A stretch of DNA of 64,000 nt from Calothrix sp. NIES-2100 (GTDB taxonomy: Bacteria; Cyanobacteriota; Cyanobacteriia; Cyanobacteriales; Nostocaceae): NCBI RefSeq assembly GCF_002368195.1, contig NZ_AP018178.1, positions 3,368,791 to 3,432,790 on the forward strand, in the 5' to 3' direction. Positions 1-9,669 of this stretch are shown here, piece by piece. Below the pieces are notes generated by a model, which had not been told where the DNA came from, ran no database searches, and worked only from the letters and a program-made list of their open reading frames with translations. A program made the translations under genes and the position numbers. Position 1 is the first letter of the stretch. Every line of letters starts with the position of its first letter.

Positions 1-2
1 CA

Positions 3-197
3 GATGAAGAATATCGAGAAGCTGCGTACATTACCGCCCTGTTGGTTGTAGGGATTGACGGTGAAGTACCCGAAAGCGAACAAGAGTATATCTCTGAGCT
101 TCAGGACTCCTTGAATATTTCCAACAAGCGCGCACAACAGATCATCGACCACATCTTTGGCGATGACGATGAACAGGAGTACGAAGACGACGATTAA
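3..197 (+). CDS. C-terminal end of an unrecognised gene (partial)
   Basis: An open frame enters from the left edge and stops at TAA 195-197, giving the last 64 residues of a protein. The visible part looks helical and ends in a very acidic tail (DDDEQEYEDDD). The start and most of the protein lie outside the window. I do not recognise the family. The terminator-like hairpin about 100 bases downstream fits this being the end of a transcript. Confidence 0.6.
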   Translation, partial: DEEYREAAYITALLVVGIDGEVPESEQEYISELQDSLNISNKRAQQIIDHIFGDDDEQEYEDDD

Positions 198-291
198 TTT
201 TTTTGCTGCTTAAAGTCCCGCTTTTGTCGCCTGGGTTACCTAAGAACGGGACAAACGTTTATGTATAAAGTTGCAGAATCAAGAAAACTAT

Positions 292-336
292 AGCTCATGA
301 TGGCGTTATTATCGCTACTCATGAGCTTTTTATTTG
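292..336 (+). terminator. Rho-independent terminator
   Basis: AGCTCATGA (292-300) pairs perfectly with TCATGAGCT (319-327) across an 18-base loop, and a T-rich run follows at once. It lies about 100 bases after the stop of the partial gene at the left edge and before the next start at 458, so it probably ends the upstream transcript. Confidence 0.7.
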
Positions 337-457
337 CTAGCAAGCAACAAGCGATCGCAATTTCGTAGTCAGGACTAAAATCCTGGATTTTGAAACCGAA
401 AGCTAAAAAAAACGCACCCATAAGTTATTATCATCAAATAGTTTTCAGCACTATTTA

Positions 458-1927
458 ATGACTCAAAAAATTACCGTTGGGTTGATGCTATTATTTCTTA
501 CTAGCCAGATTAGCGTTACACAAAAAACAGCTACCGCCCAAGCCCCAACACCAGTAGCACCAGCCACCACTACAAAACAAATTTGCCCTGCCCAACTCTT
601 AACATCTATAGATGCTATTATCAATCGTCCCTTATTTAGTCGAGCGCGTTGGGGAATATTAGTACAACCTCTCTCATCTGGACAAACACTATACAGTCGG
701 GATGCCCAAAAATACTTTACACCAGCTTCTAATACAAAATTACTGACCACCGCTGCGGCATTACAACACTTAGGTGCAAACTTCCGCATTCGCACCTCAA
801 TTTATCAGAATTCCAATGGAGTATTGCGTGTTGTCGGCAGAGGAGATCCCAGCTTAGGTGATAATCAGTTGCAAGCATTAGCACAGCAATTAAGACAAAA
901 AGGGATAACCCAAATTCAGCAATTAATTGCCGATGATAGTTATATTCAAGGAGATATTGTTAACCCCACTTGGGAATGGGAAGATGTGCAAGCAGACTAT
1001 GGCGCACCCGTGAGCAGTTTTATTTTGAATGAAAATATTTTTAGTTTTAAGGTTTTACCTCAAGCTATCGGTAAACCTTTACAAATTTCTTGGAATGATA
1101 ACAATGAAGAAAGACGTTGGCGCATCATTAATCAGTCAACAACAGTCAGCAAAAATCAGCCAAATTATATTAATGTTACCCGCGATTTAACAGGAACAGT
1201 ATTGCGAATTCAAGGGCAGCTAACAGAAAATTCTCAACCTTATTTAGTCACCTTACCTGTAGTTGACCCTAATTATTACTTTCTGCGTCGCTTCCGTACG
1301 GCTTTAGCCACACAGCAAATCACGTTAGGACAAACATTAGTATTAAATGGTGGTAATAATCAACAAGAAATTGCCGCTATTGATTCACCTCCTGTATCAC
1401 AATTGGTAACAGAAACCAATGTCAAGAGTAATAATTTATATGCCGAAGCATTATTAAGGGCATTAGCTGTTAAACAACCTAGAGTGCAGAATAAAATTAC
1501 CGCTGATATTGGCTTAGAAGTTTTAAAGACGAGTTTAACTCAATTGGGAGTTGATCCAACAAGTTACTTTTTAGTGGATGGTTCTGGGTTATCACGGCGT
1601 AATTTATTGTCCCCAGAAGCTTTAGTACAAACTTTGCGCTTAATGGCGAAAACACCAGTCGCTGCTGTTTATCGCGCCTCTTTACCCGTTGCAGGTAAAA
1701 GTGGTAGTTTAAAAAATCGCTTTCGCAATACTCCTGCTGAGGGAATTGTGCAAGCAAAAACAGGTACTGTAACTGGTGCAGTTACTTTGTCTGGATATGT
1801 GAATGGCGCTAAGTATGAACCTTTAGTTTTTAGTATTATGGTGAATCAAAGTGAGCAGTCTGTCAGCAATTTACGAAAGGCAATTGATGAAATTGTTGTC
1901 TTGTTAGCACAGTTACAGCGTTGTTAA
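458..1927 (+). CDS. dacB: D-alanyl-D-alanine carboxypeptidase/endopeptidase, PBP4 family
   Basis: A periplasmic penicillin-binding protein that trims or cleaves peptidoglycan cross-links. The N terminus (about residues 1-28) is a hydrophobic signal peptide ending near ATAQA. The three active-site motifs of class C penicillin-binding proteins are present: SNTK at residues 91-94 (nucleophilic Ser91), an SNN motif near residue 323, and KTGT near residue 434. The region between the first two motifs is the long insertion typical of the PBP4 (peptidase S13) family. At 489 residues the length is normal for cyanobacterial members. It stands alone between the upstream terminator and a convergent histidine kinase gene. 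Confidence 0.9.
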   Translation: MTQKITVGLMLLFLTSQISVTQKTATAQAPTPVAPATTTKQICPAQLLTSIDAIINRPLFSRARWGILVQPLSSGQTLYSRDAQKYFTPASNTKLLTTAAALQHLGANFRIRTSIYQNSNGVLRVVGRGDPSLGDNQLQALAQQLRQKGITQIQQLIADDSYIQGDIVNPTWEWEDVQADYGAPVSSFILNENIFSFKVLPQAIGKPLQISWNDNNEERRWRIINQSTTVSKNQPNYINVTRDLTGTVLRIQGQLTENSQPYLVTLPVVDPNYYFLRRFRTALATQQITLGQTLVLNGGNNQQEIAAIDSPPVSQLVTETNVKSNNLYAEALLRALAVKQPRVQNKITADIGLEVLKTSLTQLGVDPTSYFLVDGSGLSRRNLLSPEALVQTLRLMAKTPVAAVYRASLPVAGKSGSLKNRFRNTPAEGIVQAKTGTVTGAVTLSGYVNGAKYEPLVFSIMVNQSEQSVSNLRKAIDEIVVLLAQLQRC

Positions 1928-2082
1928 TATTTCCAGCTATATTTAATAAATTTGAATGTAGGGTGTGTTGTCGCCAAGCGCCGCACCGATGTACCATCAA
2001 AAATTCCAGCATGGCTTATTTTTTAAGAAGCAATATCTGCTACTAAATTCAGTTTATACTCTGAATTTAATCATGTTAACAG

Positions 2083-4797
2083 TTAGATTGCCATGACTGA
2101 TTTCGTTGGCGGTAAAGTCTGCTTTTCTTCCTGTTGCAAAGGAATTTCAATCCAAAATTCAGTTCCTTTCCCTAATTCTGACTCACACCTGAGAACACCA
2201 GAATGTTTCTCCACAACAATTTGGTAACTAATCGATAATCCTAAACCTGTACCCTTACCTACAGGCTTAGTTGTAAAAAATGGGTCAAATAGCTTTCCGA
2301 TTACCTCTGGCGTTATACCTCCAGCATTATCGGCAATTCTGACTATTACGCGATTTTGGTTAGCAAGTTCGGTACGAATTATAATTTGGCTGGGATGTCT
2401 AAAATCATCTGGCTGGGCATGATAATTTTCAAGGGCATCAATGGCATTATTAATAATATTCATAAATACCTGATTTATCTGCCCTGGATAGCATTCTACT
2501 AAAGGCAAATTGCTATATTCTTTGATAATTTCAATTCCTGCATATTCTGGCTTTGCTTTCAAACGATTTTGTAAAATCAGCAGAGTACTATCAATACCTT
2601 CATGAATATCGACTACTTTCATATCTGCTTCATCTAAACGTGAGAAGTTTCGTAAACTTAGCACAATCTCACGAATACGATTAGTACCAATTTTCATCGA
2701 AGACAGAATTTTTGACAAATCATCAACAATAAATTCTAAGTCAATTGCCTCAGAAAAATCTTGAACTTCTGCATCTGGTTGGGGATAATGTTTTTGATAA
2801 AGTTTTAGTAGCTCTATTAAGTCTTGAACATAATCTTCAGCAGGCGATAGATTGCCATGAATAAAGTTCACTGGATTATTAATTTCATGGGCAACTCCAG
2901 CCACTAATTGTCCTAAACTAGACATTTTTTCCTGCTGAATTAGTTGAGCTTGGGTTTCTTGTAATTTATGTAACGCTTCAGTGAGTTTTTCTGCATGAGT
3001 TTGAGCCACTAAGGTAGCAGCACGACTTTGAGTATAAAGTTGTGCATGGTCGATAGCAATTGCTAATTGATCTGTAACAGCTTTTAGCAGACCAATTTCA
3101 CTGTTACTCCAAACACGTTCACCACTGCAATGGCTACAAACAATTGCTCCTAACTCTCCAGAATTACTTTTCACTGGTAGTAGTAGTTGGGAAGTAATAC
3201 CAAACTCAGTTAAGAGTTCTCGCATATTTGGATCGAGAGCAAAATCATTATGAATGTTGTGAATACAAATTAGCTCTTGATTAAGCATATTTTGTGCTAA
3301 AAACGTTGATTTTTGCAGGGGAATCATGCCTAACATACTGCTTAAATCAGGATGACGTGCTTCATGGGTAATAGCCAAGGTTGGTTGAGAAGAATTTGTT
3401 AAGTAACGCAGAAAATAGCAACGGTCAATTTGTAATAAACTCCGAATTTCATTAACCGCAGTAGCCAAAATAGTATCGAGTTCAAGAGAACTGCGGATTT
3501 GGCTAGCTAAACTTAACAGTAAGGCTTCTCTCCGACTGAGTAGTTGTTCTCTAGCCCAGATTCTGTCAATAGCTACAGCAATATTATTAGCAATCCAATT
3601 TAACAAATGATGAGTTGCTTCTGTAAAAAAATGCTGGTAAAACAAAGCCATGATGCCAACCAATTCTTGTTCTACAATCAAAGGGTATGCAGAGAAACTA
3701 GAATTGAGAAATTTGTCTTGATAATAATTTTGAATTTCCCGATTAACAATGGCTTCATGCTTGTTAACTATAGTGTCAATAACGCTGTTGACGACAACCA
3801 TCTGATTAGGAAACTCTTGAAGAGTACTTAACTGATTACAGATAGTATCTGTACAATTAACTCCTGCTTGAAATTGCAGGTTTGTTGTTTGTTTATCAAA
3901 AGTCCAGATGCCTACAAAAGCAACATCAAGATATTGTGATATAGTATTTGTACAGTGTTGAATAATTTCCGCCAGAGTGCCGCTTTGAGCTAAAGATAAG
4001 CTAAGTTCTGCACTTAACAGAGATAGACGCGATCGCTCTAAAATTGCTAACTCAGAATGCTTACGCTGGGTAATATCTGTACGAATTGCTACATATTGCT
4101 CAGGTTTACCTGAAGCAGACAATGTTGGTACTATGATAGTGTCTACCCAATAAAAAGTACCGTCTTTGGCTCTATTTTTAATCTCTCCTCTCCAGATTTT
4201 ACCTTGAGCAATAGTTCTCCACAACTCAGCAAAAAATTCTTTGGTCTGATAACCAGAATTGATTATCCGGTGGTCTTGTCCTAAAAGTTCTTCTCTAGAG
4301 TACTGAGAAACTTCGCAAAATTTATCGTTGGCATAAGTTATAATTCCTTTTTTATCAGTAATCGCTACTAAAGAATGAGCATTTAAGGCAAATTTTAAAG
4401 TTTCTAATTCTTGAATAGATTTCCGTAATGCTATTTCATTTTCTTTATTAATTGTAATGTCGCGAGCTATTGCATAAATTAATTTCTCTTCACCGAAAGA
4501 AGTTGCATTCCAGGATAACCATTTATAAGAACCATCCGCACACATATAGCGGTTTTCAAAGTTAACTGTATCTACAGAATTGGCAAGTTTTTGACATATA
4601 AAAATTGTGGGTTCGCGGTCTTTAGGATGAACAAACTCAATAAATGGTTTGCTTAATAACTCCTGAGTTGTCCATCCTAAAGTTTTTACCCATATGGGAT
4701 TTAAATGCTTAAAATAACCATCAAAACCAGCAATACAAAGTAAATCTAAGGAAAGCGAAAAAAAGCGCGAATGTTGTTTTTCTAATTCTTTGATCAT
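2083..4797 (-). CDS. Sensor histidine kinase with two PAS and two GAF domains
   Basis: A 904-residue, probably cytoplasmic signalling kinase with no evident membrane segment. Domains in order: PAS (about 10-115), PAS with PAC (about 125-245), GAF (about 265-415), GAF (about 430-590), a glutamine-rich coiled coil, then the dimerisation/phosphoacceptor domain with AHEINNPVNFIHGNL (His637) and an HATPase_c domain with an N box (NQVFMNIINNAIDAL), a G1 box (IADNAGGI) and a G2 box (GLGLSI). There is no receiver domain, so its response-regulator partner must be encoded elsewhere. The H-box is of the type common in large cyanobacterial hybrid kinases. The ligands of the PAS and GAF domains cannot be inferred; the second GAF lacks an obvious bilin-type Cys-His pair. 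Confidence 0.88.
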   Translation of the reverse strand: MIKELEKQHSRFFSLSLDLLCIAGFDGYFKHLNPIWVKTLGWTTQELLSKPFIEFVHPKDREPTIFICQKLANSVDTVNFENRYMCADGSYKWLSWNATSFGEEKLIYAIARDITINKENEIALRKSIQELETLKFALNAHSLVAITDKKGIITYANDKFCEVSQYSREELLGQDHRIINSGYQTKEFFAELWRTIAQGKIWRGEIKNRAKDGTFYWVDTIIVPTLSASGKPEQYVAIRTDITQRKHSELAILERSRLSLLSAELSLSLAQSGTLAEIIQHCTNTISQYLDVAFVGIWTFDKQTTNLQFQAGVNCTDTICNQLSTLQEFPNQMVVVNSVIDTIVNKHEAIVNREIQNYYQDKFLNSSFSAYPLIVEQELVGIMALFYQHFFTEATHHLLNWIANNIAVAIDRIWAREQLLSRREALLLSLASQIRSSLELDTILATAVNEIRSLLQIDRCYFLRYLTNSSQPTLAITHEARHPDLSSMLGMIPLQKSTFLAQNMLNQELICIHNIHNDFALDPNMRELLTEFGITSQLLLPVKSNSGELGAIVCSHCSGERVWSNSEIGLLKAVTDQLAIAIDHAQLYTQSRAATLVAQTHAEKLTEALHKLQETQAQLIQQEKMSSLGQLVAGVAHEINNPVNFIHGNLSPAEDYVQDLIELLKLYQKHYPQPDAEVQDFSEAIDLEFIVDDLSKILSSMKIGTNRIREIVLSLRNFSRLDEADMKVVDIHEGIDSTLLILQNRLKAKPEYAGIEIIKEYSNLPLVECYPGQINQVFMNIINNAIDALENYHAQPDDFRHPSQIIIRTELANQNRVIVRIADNAGGITPEVIGKLFDPFFTTKPVGKGTGLGLSISYQIVVEKHSGVLRCESELGKGTEFWIEIPLQQEEKQTLPPTKSVMAI

Positions 4798-5418
4798 ATA
4801 AAAATAGCAAATGTATTATATTCTAAATCTCGTAAGTATTGAGATGTGAAGCATTCATCAAATTTCTACTGCTTCACGAACCGTACTGATAGTCTAAAAA
4901 GTTGCGTATACCACCAAGTACGCAATTGAGTTTGATTTAGAAGTTAAAAAACTAGTACAACAAGGCGGAAATCAAGCAACCCTATAAAATAGGCATAAAG
5001 CTTACACAATAAGTATTCTTTCTTTTGACTTTTGCTTTTTCTTACTAGCTTGCTGTACAGCTAATCTTCTATGTAAATATAGATTTCCCTAAAACACTTA
5101 AAAGTAAACGTTGAATTTGGGAATTTCAGTTAAGAAGTGTTACACAACCTTTATCGAATGTGCTATTATGCCACTTTGAATCAAAATTTTCTATTTTAAA
5201 TATCTAATACTGATTCAATTAATGATCGTGACATCCGAAATTGTCGCCAAGGTCGGGGAGACCTCGCCCCTAGGGATACATCTGTCTCATTTTTTTTTCA
5301 AGTTGATATAACTAAATCAAATGGCAATTCATCAAAGCCAATACTAGCTAGAGTTGATATTTATATAATCAGCAATCACCTGGAAAAGCCGGAGATTTTC
5401 CAGCCATATTGAGGGTAA
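4798..5418. other. Gene-free AT-rich intergenic stretch
   Basis: About 620 bases between two minus-strand genes. No convincing ORF. Near 5240-5275 there is a GC-rich patch (AGGTCGGGGAGACCT, then CGCCCCTAGGG) that resembles a dispersed cyanobacterial repeat. The end next to 4797 probably holds the promoter of the histidine kinase gene, but I see no clear -10/-35 pair. Confidence 0.5.
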
Positions 5419-6594
5419 TTATGCGATACTTCCGCGCTTTCTGGCTTCTTTGTAAGAAGTACCAACATTTCTCAAGCCAGCTTTAATCATTTGCTTCTCC
5501 AGAAGAGCAAAAAAGCGTGTTTTATCGCCACCACGTACCACAGCCTGATTATGCGCCTCTGCGATCGCAACTGGATAACCATACCCTTTTTGCACCTGTG
5601 CCAGCATCAGTCCTAGGGCTTGGTCAAACATAGCTGTGTTTTCTGCTACCCAAGATGGGACTTCTATCCGAGCAATTTCGGTGCCTACATGAATATAACA
5701 AAAGTAGATTGTTTGTCCTTCATACAAATCTAAAATCCGGGCATTACTCCGCCATAAAGGCCCGCGCTGTCCCGGTTTAAGTTGCGTTGACCAAAGGGTA
5801 GTATCGCGCAAAGGTTCAAAGATTTTACAAGGTATCTTTTCGAGTTGATTAGGGCAATAACTGATACAGTCTGGTACTTGATGGGGACAAGCTAACAACC
5901 GTAAAAAATTCATCCCTTCGATGTTGCGAGAAGCGCTAAGATAGCCCATCAAGGGAATTTGCGCCTCTCGCAACTGCTGCCAAGCTACGAGGATGGGGGG
6001 TAAAATGCGATCGCGCGCATCCATTGGTAGCTGTTCTAAAAACCAGTAAATTAAAGAACCATCCACCATTGCTAAAGCCGGTGCTTCTGTTTTCGCAGCA
6101 CAAGCGAGTTCTGCTAACACCGTCGCTTCACTAGCGGTGCGACGATAACCCATCCATTCCTCAGTTCTAATTCCCCACTGCCGAGACATATATAAATCTT
6201 CTGGGCGGTAAAATACCTCTGGCAGACTATCTAGCAGTGGATGGCGATTTTGTCCGTAGTGTAAAACGACTCTGCCAATATTTAGCAGATAGCAATAAGC
6301 AATTTCGTGGTGGTTAGGCGCAATTTGCGAACCATCAGTAGCAATTACAGTATGAATTTTCGGCGGAACTGGGATATCAATACAGGTTTCCAGCGGTTCT
6401 ATTGGGGTAGCATTAGCAAAGAGAATGCGATCGCGCCATTTCTCCTGACGGTCAATTAAATCTTTTTGAACTGCGTAAGCATTGTGGAGATACTGTTGCG
6501 CTAATTCTAAACGCTGGCGACCTTGAGCAGCTTCTATTGTCAGATGCTGACTTAACCCTTGCATTTGCCGCGCTAGTTTTGTCAGGTCAAGCAT
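5419..6594 (-). CDS. nurA: NurA-domain nuclease
   Basis: A 391-residue protein matching the NurA family, which in archaea works with HerA in end resection at double-strand breaks; NurA-domain proteins are widespread in cyanobacteria. Two acidic blocks typical of the RNase H-like NurA fold are visible: ATDGSQI with Asp87 and MVDGSL with Asp178. A further candidate metal ligand, His/Asp in AEAHNQAVVRGGDK, lies near the C terminus. The N-terminal 60 residues look like a helical hairpin. No HerA ATPase gene lies next to it, so the partner is unknown. Confidence 0.8.
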   Translation of the reverse strand: MLDLTKLARQMQGLSQHLTIEAAQGRQRLELAQQYLHNAYAVQKDLIDRQEKWRDRILFANATPIEPLETCIDIPVPPKIHTVIATDGSQIAPNHHEIAYCYLLNIGRVVLHYGQNRHPLLDSLPEVFYRPEDLYMSRQWGIRTEEWMGYRRTASEATVLAELACAAKTEAPALAMVDGSLIYWFLEQLPMDARDRILPPILVAWQQLREAQIPLMGYLSASRNIEGMNFLRLLACPHQVPDCISYCPNQLEKIPCKIFEPLRDTTLWSTQLKPGQRGPLWRSNARILDLYEGQTIYFCYIHVGTEIARIEVPSWVAENTAMFDQALGLMLAQVQKGYGYPVAIAEAHNQAVVRGGDKTRFFALLEKQMIKAGLRNVGTSYKEARKRGSIA

Positions 6595-6788
6595 AGGATT
6601 TTACAATAATTCGTAATTTGTAATTCGTAATTCGTAATTAAAGACTGTTTGGGGCTGGATGGAAGTAGTTAAATTTTAACTTAAGTGGTTCTGCCCTCTG
6701 TCTGATTTTCAAGACAGCTGTACTTAAGTTACCAAGTTGCTGTTCCGATCGCTATCATTTAAGCTCAAAACTTGAAGGTTCTACCTTT

Positions 6789-7016
6789 GAACTCGGAGTT
6801 TCGCCTAAATATCTCGAAGATTTGTGTTCGGAACTCGGAGTTTCGTGTAAATATCTCGAAGATTCATGTTCGGAACTCGAAGTTTCGCCTAAATATCTCC
6901 AACATTCTGGTTCACAACTCGAAGTTTCGCCTAAATATCTCTAACATTCTGGTTCACAACTCGAAGCTTCGCCTAAATATCTCCAACATTCCGGTTCACA
7001 ACTCGAAGCTTTGCCT
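6789..7016. repeat. 42-bp tandem repeat, five units plus a partial sixth
   Basis: Exact 42-base periodicity: units at 6789-6830, 6831-6872, 6873-6914, 6915-6956 and 6957-6998, with a partial unit at 6999-7016. Each carries a core like CTCGAAGTTTCGCCTAAAT followed by ATCTC. Units 1-2 form one variant, with TCGAAGATT, and units 3-5 another, with CAACATTC. As 42 is a multiple of three, a frame from TTG 6772 to 7125 reads as a 14-residue repeat (NSKFRLNISNILVH type), but that start is TTG without a clear ribosome binding site. I regard coding as unproven. Confidence 0.9.
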
Positions 7017-7053
7017 GTCAAGGGACATCCAATTTTTTAAATACCCATTTAAT

Positions 7054-7113
7054 TGTAGTGCGAGCGTCTCGCGAGGTGATGTTCATTCCGTAGTGCAAGA
7101 TGCTCGCACTACA
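7054..7113. repeat. Inverted-repeat element (TGTAGTGCGAGC family)
   Basis: TGTAGTGCGAGC at 7054-7065 is mirrored by GCTCGCACTACA at 7102-7113, a 12-base perfect inverted repeat with about 36 bases between. A second partial copy of the arm (GTAGTGCAAGATGC) lies inside. It resembles a small non-autonomous dispersed element. No transposase is nearby. Confidence 0.65.
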
Positions 7114-7339
7114 GAATATGGGTAATTTATTTTTTGTAAGTCCCCAAGTCTCATCGCGCTAAATTAAAACTGCTGATACCGTTTCTTTGTTAGCTTTGCC
7201 AAATTCTCTTCAATTCTTAGCGTACTTGGCGGTTGGTTTGTTTTCCTAAGATAAGCGCTAAATCATGCCGTTATCAGTGTTTTTTGCAAATAAATTGTTA
7301 AAAAAGTGAGACAATTTGCTCTTGACCCCTTTCATCAAA

Positions 7340-7372
7340 AGCTCCCCGACTTTTTGGTAAAGTCGGGGAGCT
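7340..7372. repeat. Palindrome of the CTCCCCGACTT family
   Basis: AGCTCCCCGACTTT pairs with AAAGTCGGGGAGCT around a 5-base loop. It lies just past the stop of the minus-strand gene ending at 7401, so it may act as its terminator, though no T-run follows. Related palindromes occur at 45989-46022 and 46958-46990. Confidence 0.65.
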
Positions 7373-7400
7373 TCAATGATGTTAAGCGTTAGGCGATCGC

Positions 7401-7769
7401 TTACAATCCTACAAGTTCGCGAGATTCAAAATCAGTGAGTTGTTGAGCGATCGCTAATCTGGCTTCCAACTTCGCTACACTAAATTGGTTCCGCAGATAT
7501 TCCAAATGAGCGATCGCATTTGCTTTGTCGGCGGTTAATCTTAACTGTGTATCTATCGCCTTTTGATATTCCTGATTTACCAGCAGAACTTCAAAGCGAC
7601 GCGCCTTACGTTGTGCATCGTTTTTTAAATCCATATCAAAGGAGGCGCTGCGATCAGCATTACCTTCAAATCGGTTAATTTGCTGCTGAACTGCCATCAA
7701 TTGAGAATCTAGTTCATTCACTCGATGGGCAGCTTGTACTATTGCATCCGGATAATAACTCAGTTGCAT
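7401..7769 (-). CDS. Small coiled-coil protein of unknown function
   Basis: A 122-residue, glutamine- and alanine-rich helical protein beginning MQLSYYPDAIVQAAHRVNEL. An upstream ATG would add 24 residues, but these are encoded by a dispersed GGGCATTGGG repeat. The ATG at 7769 instead has an AGAGGA ribosome binding site about 12 bases upstream. Long heptad-like segments suggest a coiled coil. It lies downstream of another small minus-strand gene (7941-8204), with a repeat block between them. The family is not recognised. Confidence 0.65.
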   Translation of the reverse strand: MQLSYYPDAIVQAAHRVNELDSQLMAVQQQINRFEGNADRSASFDMDLKNDAQRKARRFEVLLVNQEYQKAIDTQLRLTADKANAIAHLEYLRNQFSVAKLEARLAIAQQLTDFESRELVGL

Positions 7770-7798
7770 AATCAAATAATATTCCTCTTGCTGGAAAA

Positions 7799-7937
7799 TT
7801 GGGCATTGGACATGGGGCATTGGGCATTGGGCAAAAGTCACGCATTCAAAAGTCAGTTGTCCTCCTTGTCCTCCTTGTCCCCCTTGTCCCCCTTGTCTCC
7901 CTTGTCCCCCTTGTCCTCCTCATCCCCCTCATCCCCC
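7799..7937. repeat. GGGCATTGGG / CCTTGTCCC repeat block
   Basis: Degenerate tandem copies of GGGCATTGGGCATTGGGC, then a run of CCTTGTCCTCCTTGTCCCCC-type units ending near 7937. Similar blocks lie at 15973-16020, 32460-32555, 40328-40492, 54660-54745, 56268-56399 and 60703-60812. The block creates spurious open frames. Confidence 0.85.
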
Positions 7938-7940
7938 TGC

Positions 7941-8204
7941 TCACGCCACTTCTCGTAATTGAGATGCAGGACTCATCTCTGGAAATGAGAGCGAAAGTTG
8001 TTCGGCTTGCGGTACAGCCGCTTGTTCCAATACTGTCACTTCAATATTTACACTCACCAAATAACTTCCTGTATCAGCACCAACCGCATCAGCGATTAAT
8101 TTGGCAATATCTGGACGTTTCGCCGTGAGTGGATCGCGTAAAATGCACCGATCCCATTCATGCTTAGCAGTGGGATTAAGGTTGAGAATGTAGTGCTTCA
8201 TCAT
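7941..8204 (-). CDS. Small conserved-looking protein of unknown function
   Basis: An 87-residue protein beginning MMKHYILNLNPTAKHEWDRC if started at 8204; in-frame ATGs also exist at 8225 and 8261. A GGAAGGAAG stretch lies immediately before the 8225 ATG, which makes the start uncertain. The body is a compact mixed alpha/beta sequence with a hydrophobic central part (LVSVNIEVTVLEQ). It probably forms a transcript with the coiled-coil gene at 7401-7769. I do not recognise the family. Confidence 0.55.
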   Translation of the reverse strand: MMKHYILNLNPTAKHEWDRCILRDPLTAKRPDIAKLIADAVGADTGSYLVSVNIEVTVLEQAAVPQAEQLSLSFPEMSPASQLREVA

Positions 8205-8398
8205 AGTACTAATTTTTAAATCCATCTTCCTTCCAGAAACCTTCCACAGAGCCATTCTCAACTTAACCAGGCTTTGTGGGCGCTATATTCATTATAGTAC
8301 ATTTGTACCTAATTGTGTACAGTTAGTTGTCTGGTTTTGGCTGGAAATTGCCAGGAGGAAGGGGGGCAGAGGAAACGCGGGGACGCGGAGAAATAATG

Positions 8399-8470
8399 AA
8401 TGACTATTGACTATTGACTATTGACCATTGACCATTGACACGCGTTCGCGAAGCGTCCCGCAGGGAAGCG
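8399..8470. repeat. Heptamer repeats plus GCGTTCGCG palindrome
   Basis: Tandem TGACTAT / TGACCAT heptamers (8399-8440) run into ACGCGTTCGCGAAGCG and a CCCGCAGGG palindrome (8440-8470). This is the short-tandem-repeat plus palindrome style common in heterocystous cyanobacteria. The surrounding gap (8226-8634) holds no ORF; its right part must contain the promoter of the gene at 8635. Confidence 0.8.
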
Positions 8471-8634
8471 CAATAAACTATTAGGAAAAGCTGGAGGAAC
8501 AATCACAACTATTCCGCGTCTTCTAAACACTTTACCTTAGTAATATTCCTATAGATAGGTTTAAAAATATTCAGAAACAATCTCAGTAAATCTGCGTCAT
8601 TAAATATCTCTCAGACTAAAACGGAAACCCTACT

Positions 8635-9327
8635 ATGACACGCCTTAATCGTTGGAAATCTGGAACTGCTGCACTGATGACAATGGCAATTACTACAGGT
8701 GCTATTACTCCTCTATTCACCTCTACTCCTGCTAGTGCTCAATACAATATTAACCAATCACGAACAATTACTATTCCTTATAATGTCACTTTACCTGTTA
8801 CCTACGAAAAAGAGAAAGTGATTGTTAATCCAGGGGAAACTTTACCGCTTACTGTGAAAATAGAAAGTGATATTATCGATAAAAACAGAAATGTATTGAT
8901 TCCTCGTGGAACTGACGTTGTTGGCAGACTAGAACCTGTAAACTTGAATGGAACTTATTCCACTGACAGAAATAATAACAACAACAAGGGTGTGAGGTTT
9001 GTAGCCCAAGAATTAGTATTTGCTTCTGGTAAACGACAAGCAATTAATGCAACTTCTCGTACATTTACGCAAACGGAAAGAATCTCTCAAGGAAGTGATA
9101 CTGGCAGGATATTAACGGATGCAGCTATTGGTGCAGGTGCGGCTACTGTCATTTCATTAATTACAGGTAACCGCAAAATTGAAGTTTTAGAACCGGTTGG
9201 TGGTGCGGCGGCTGGTGCGTTAGCAAGTATACTGTTGCGGAAAAAGCAAGCTGATGTTTTCGTGTTGCGGACTGATCAAGATTTGGATATCACATTGAAC
9301 TCTAGTTTGGTACTATCACGCTACTAG
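8635..9327 (+). CDS. Secreted protein, paralogue of the C-terminal half of the SLH protein downstream
   Basis: A 230-residue exported protein. The signal peptide covers about residues 1-35 and ends near STPASAQ. The mature part begins with a beta-rich segment (TIPYNVTLPVTYEKEKVIVNPGETLPLTV), continues with a VLIPRGTDVVGRLEP block, and ends with a glycine/alanine-rich hydrophobic stretch (GAGAATVISLITGNRKIEVLEP...GGAAAGALAS). The same succession occurs in the C-terminal half of the SLH protein at 9670-10914, including the TRTF/TSEV...T(E/K)T segment and the LDITLN/LQMTIN ending. The two are therefore tandem paralogues. Probable location is periplasm or outer-membrane surface; function unknown. 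Confidence 0.75.
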   Translation: MTRLNRWKSGTAALMTMAITTGAITPLFTSTPASAQYNINQSRTITIPYNVTLPVTYEKEKVIVNPGETLPLTVKIESDIIDKNRNVLIPRGTDVVGRLEPVNLNGTYSTDRNNNNNKGVRFVAQELVFASGKRQAINATSRTFTQTERISQGSDTGRILTDAAIGAGAATVISLITGNRKIEVLEPVGGAAAGALASILLRKKQADVFVLRTDQDLDITLNSSLVLSRY

Positions 9328-9669
9328 GCTTACTCAATTGCACTCGTGATCTCAAATCATCCGTAATTAGCGATCGCCACTTAGTTATATGTGTGCGATC
9401 GCTTAATTTTTGGCAATTAAATAGTCTCATTTGCCTGCAACTATTTTATTTCTCTGTCGTCTTCATTGATCATGGGATTTTGGGCATACTAATTCTCCAG
9501 CCAATTACGTGATTATCTATGACCTTTCTGATTGTTCATAAATGTTCCGAAATAAATCTATGACTTAAGTAATGGTTTACTAAAAGACTGAAAAATTGGG
9601 AACATCCTCTAAGAGAAATGGTCTAAGTAAGTAAGAGAAAAACAAATAATTCTACTAGGATAAAAAACT

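Noticed and set aside
236..421. 61-codon minus-strand ORF after the partial left-edge gene
   Set aside because: It overlaps the terminator hairpin at 292-336, has no ribosome binding site and no protein-like features.
6772..7125. 117-codon ORF covering the 42-base tandem repeat
   Set aside because: TTG start without a clear ribosome binding site, and its periodic sequence follows from the DNA repeat. Reported as a repeat rather than a gene.
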